The notes under the pieces are model-generated. The model did not search any database and was not told where the DNA came from. It saw only the letters and a program-made list of their open reading frames with translations. This document shows positions 62,116 to 64,000 of a DNA stretch of 64,000 nucleotides, piece after piece. The stretch is from assembly GCF_016820515.1 (NCBI RefSeq), contig NZ_JADHDV010000011.1:80903-144902 (forward strand). The letters run 5' to 3'. The stretch comes from Pseudoxanthomonas beigongshangi. GTDB taxonomy: Bacteria; Pseudomonadota; Gammaproteobacteria; Xanthomonadales; Xanthomonadaceae. A program made the position numbers and the translations under genes. The first letter of the stretch is position 1, and every line of letters starts with the position of its first letter.

Positions 62116-63723
62116 TTACATCCGGAACACGCCGAAGCGCGCCGGTTCGATCGGTGCGTTGAGCGAGGCCGACAGGCCGAGGCCGAGCACGCGGCGGGTG
62201 TCGGCCGGATCGATGATGCCGTCGTCCCACAGCCGCGCGGTGGCGTACCAGGGACTGCCCTGGGTTTCGTATTGCTCGCGGATGGGGGCCTTGAAGGCTT
62301 CTTCCTCTTCCGCCGCCCAATGGCCGCCGCCGGCCTCGATGCCATCGCGCCGGACCGTGGCCAGCACGCTCGCGGCCTGCTCGCCGCCCATCACGCTGAT
62401 GCGCGCGTTGGGCCACATCCACAGGAAGCGCGCGCCGTACGCGCGTCCGCACATCGCGTAGTTGCCGGCGCCGAAGCTGCCGCCGATGACGACGGTGAAC
62501 TTGGGTACCGACGAACAGGCCACGGCGGTGACCATCTTGGCGCCGTCCTTGGCGATGCCGGCGTTCTCGTACTTGCGGCCAACCATGAAGCCGGTGATGT
62601 TCTGCAGGAACACCAGCGGGATGCCGCGCTGATTGCACAGTTCGATGAAGTGCGCGCCCTTGAGCGCGCTCTCGGAAAACAGGATGCCGTTGTTGGCGAC
62701 GATGCCGACCGGATAGCCGTGCAGGTGGGCGAAGCCGGTCACCAGGGTCTTGCCGTAGCGCGCCTTGAATTCGTCCAGTTCGCTGCCGTCGGTGATGCGG
62801 GCGATGACCTCGCGGATGTCGAACGGGCGGCGGGTGTCCTTCGGCACGATGCCGTACAACTCGTCGGCCGGATGCAGTGGCTCGCGCGCTTCGCGCACCG
62901 CGACCGGTACGGCCTTGCGCCGGTTGAGGTTGCCGACCAGGCGGCGGGCGATCTGCAGGGCGTCGCGATCATCCTCGGCGAAGTGATCGGCCACGCCGGA
63001 CACGCTGGTATGCACGTCGGCGCCACCCAGCGCCTCGGCATCGACGACTTCGCCGGTGGCGGCCTTCACCAGCGGCGGGCCGCCCAGGAAGATGGTGCCC
63101 TGTTCCTTGACGATGATCGATTCGTCGCTCATCGCCGGCACGTAGGCGCCGCCGGCGGTGCAACTGCCCATCACCACTGCGATCTGCGGAATGTTGTCGG
63201 CGCTCAGGCGCGCCTGGTTGTAGAAGATCCGGCCGAAGTGCTCGCGATCCGGGAACACTTCGTCCTGCAGCGGCAGGAACGCGCCGCCGGAGTCGACCAG
63301 GTAGATGCAGGGCAGGCGGTTCTCGCGCGCCACTTCCTGCGCGCGCAGATGCTTCTTCACCGTCATCGGGAAGTACGTGCCGCCCTTGACCGTGGCATCG
63401 TTGGCGACCACTACCACTTCCTGGCCCATCACCCGGCCGATGCCGCAGACCATGCCGGCGGCGGGCGCGGCGCCGTCATACATGTCCTCGGCGGCCAGCG
63501 GGGCGATTTCCAGGAACGGCGAACCGGGATCGAGCAGTGCGGTGATGCGGTCACGCGCCAGCAGCTTGCCGCGCTCGGTATGGCGCTGGCGTGCCTTGTC
63601 GCCACCGCCGTCCGCGGCCCGGGCCAGGCGGCGATCGAGTTCGGCGACCAGCGCACGATGGTATTCGGCGTTGTCGAGGAATTCCTGCGAACGCGGATCG
63701 AGTTGCGAAGTGATGGCGGACAT
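62116..63723 (-). CDS. liuB: Methylcrotonyl-CoA carboxylase, carboxyltransferase subunit
   Basis: A 535-residue acyl-CoA carboxyltransferase subunit carboxylating 3-methylcrotonyl-CoA with the biotin subunit. Signatures: [95 protein letters not shown], and [46 protein letters not shown]. The DxEHFGRIF form is characteristic of methylcrotonyl-CoA carboxylase beta. Start at ATG 63723 ([16 protein letters not shown]). The biotin subunit gene is 8.9 kb away at 51266, so the two halves of the enzyme are encoded in separate groups. Confidence 0.93.
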   Translation of the reverse strand: MSAITSQLDPRSQEFLDNAEYHRALVAELDRRLARAADGGGDKARQRHTERGKLLARDRITALLDPGSPFLEIAPLAAEDMYDGAAPAAGMVCGIGRVMGQEVVVVANDATVKGGTYFPMTVKKHLRAQEVARENRLPCIYLVDSGGAFLPLQDEVFPDREHFGRIFYNQARLSADNIPQIAVVMGSCTAGGAYVPAMSDESIIVKEQGTIFLGGPPLVKAATGEVVDAEALGGADVHTSVSGVADHFAEDDRDALQIARRLVGNLNRRKAVPVAVREAREPLHPADELYGIVPKDTRRPFDIREVIARITDGSELDEFKARYGKTLVTGFAHLHGYPVGIVANNGILFSESALKGAHFIELCNQRGIPLVFLQNITGFMVGRKYENAGIAKDGAKMVTAVACSSVPKFTVVIGGSFGAGNYAMCGRAYGARFLWMWPNARISVMGGEQAASVLATVRRDGIEAGGGHWAAEEEEAFKAPIREQYETQGSPWYATARLWDDGIIDPADTRRVLGLGLSASLNAPIEPARFGVFRM

Positions 63724-63792
63724 GCGGCGACCGGAACGGGAAAGGCGGCATGTAAACACAAAGCCGCAGGTCCGCCAAACTTTCCGCGCCGC

Positions 63793-63823
63793 AAAAAAAC
63801 AAGGCCCGCTTGCGCGGGCCTTG
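63793..63823 (-). terminator. Terminator of the Ala/Lys-rich gene
   Basis: On the minus strand CAAGGCCCGC-GCAA-GCGGGCCTTG forms a perfect 10-bp stem followed by seven T; it starts about 25 bases after the stop of the partial gene. Confidence 0.9.
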
Positions 63824-63847
63824 TCGTGTTCGGCGTTGGCCGGACGA

Positions 63848-64000
63848 TTACTTCTTGGCTTCTTCAGCCTTGGCGTCAGCCTTGTCGGCCACTTCGGCAG
63901 CCTTGTCGGCGGTCGCCTGGGCGGCGTCGGCCACGGCGCCAGCCGCGGTGGCGGCAGCGTCGGTGGTGGCAGCGGCAGCGGCGTCGCCAGCCTGGGCGGC
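63848..64000 (-). CDS. Ala/Lys-rich protein, C-terminal end
   Basis: The last 50 codons of a minus-strand gene that continues past the window end; TAA at 63848-63850. Composition is about 60% Ala with Lys/Glu/Asp spaced 3-4 residues apart ([22 protein letters not shown]). Such sequences form charged amphipathic helices, as in late-embryogenesis-abundant-like, phasin-like or surface-linker proteins. I cannot assign a family from this piece. A strong terminator lies just downstream. Confidence 0.7.
   Translation of the reverse strand, partial: AAQAGDAAAAATTDAAATAAGAVADAAQATADKAAEVADKADAKAEEAKK

Overview
The window is about 64 kb of GC-rich, densely coded chromosome from a gammaproteobacterium of the family Xanthomonadaceae (Lysobacter / Luteimonas / Pseudoxanthomonas / Stenotrophomonas type). 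Evidence: the xanthomonad arginine cluster with an M20-type acetylcitrulline deacetylase and a fused N-acetylglutamate synthase-kinase; a histidine operon headed by a TrpR-like regulator; short palindromic GTAG repeats like the SMAG family of Stenotrophomonas; and CRP/Clp-type sites. No prophage, integrase, insertion sequence or CRISPR array was seen.

Layout. 1-9 kb: arginine and proline synthesis (argG end, a small unknown ORF, acetylcitrulline deacetylase, argB fusion, GNAT, argC, argH, cupin, YCII protein, proB, proA). 9-19 kb: an MFS exporter, the minus-strand pgaABCD operon for poly-N-acetylglucosamine, and a divergent two-gene unit (a second PgaC-like synthase plus an outer-membrane barrel). 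The 514-bp region between them holds three CRP/Clp-like palindromes and a consensus sigma-54 promoter. 19-23 kb: tRNA-Pro(CGG), hisS, a five-unit palindromic repeat array and a 7TM diguanylate cyclase. 23-30.5 kb: a TrpR-like regulator with its own operator-like palindrome, then hisGDCBHAF-IE with mostly overlapping junctions. 30.6-42.7 kb: a calcineurin-like phosphoesterase, a YdeI-like protein, methionine salvage (mtnB-mtnD-mtnC), two tandem amino-acid permeases, a NUDIX protein, a HAD phosphatase, and serA divergent from a D-2-hydroxyglutarate-dehydrogenase-like flavoprotein. 42.9-47.1 kb: a DUF2388-DUF4105 pair, a GNAT, EfpL (YeiP) and an SDR. 47.2-54.5 kb: leucine/isovalerate degradation (liuC, VOC protein, mccA, lipoprotein, mvaB) ending in a large PAS-GGDEF-EAL protein. 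54.6-57 kb: a Fur-boxed feoAB plus a small Cys-rich protein. 57-61.2 kb: HscC with a membrane J-domain partner, a zinc-ribbon protein and a bactofilin. 61.3-63.7 kb: an SDR and the carboxyltransferase subunit mccB. The window ends inside an Ala/Lys-rich protein.

How it fits together. Most of the window is amino-acid synthesis and breakdown. A second theme is cyclic-di-GMP and biofilm: two c-di-GMP turnover proteins, a PNAG operon (whose PgaC-PgaD pair is c-di-GMP-activated in E. coli), and a second synthase unit sharing a control region with sites for Clp, which is itself c-di-GMP-responsive in Xanthomonas. The most promising unexplored system is that divergent polysaccharide locus: one arm with the usual deacetylase and TPR porin, the other with only a synthase and a barrel, apparently under sigma-54.
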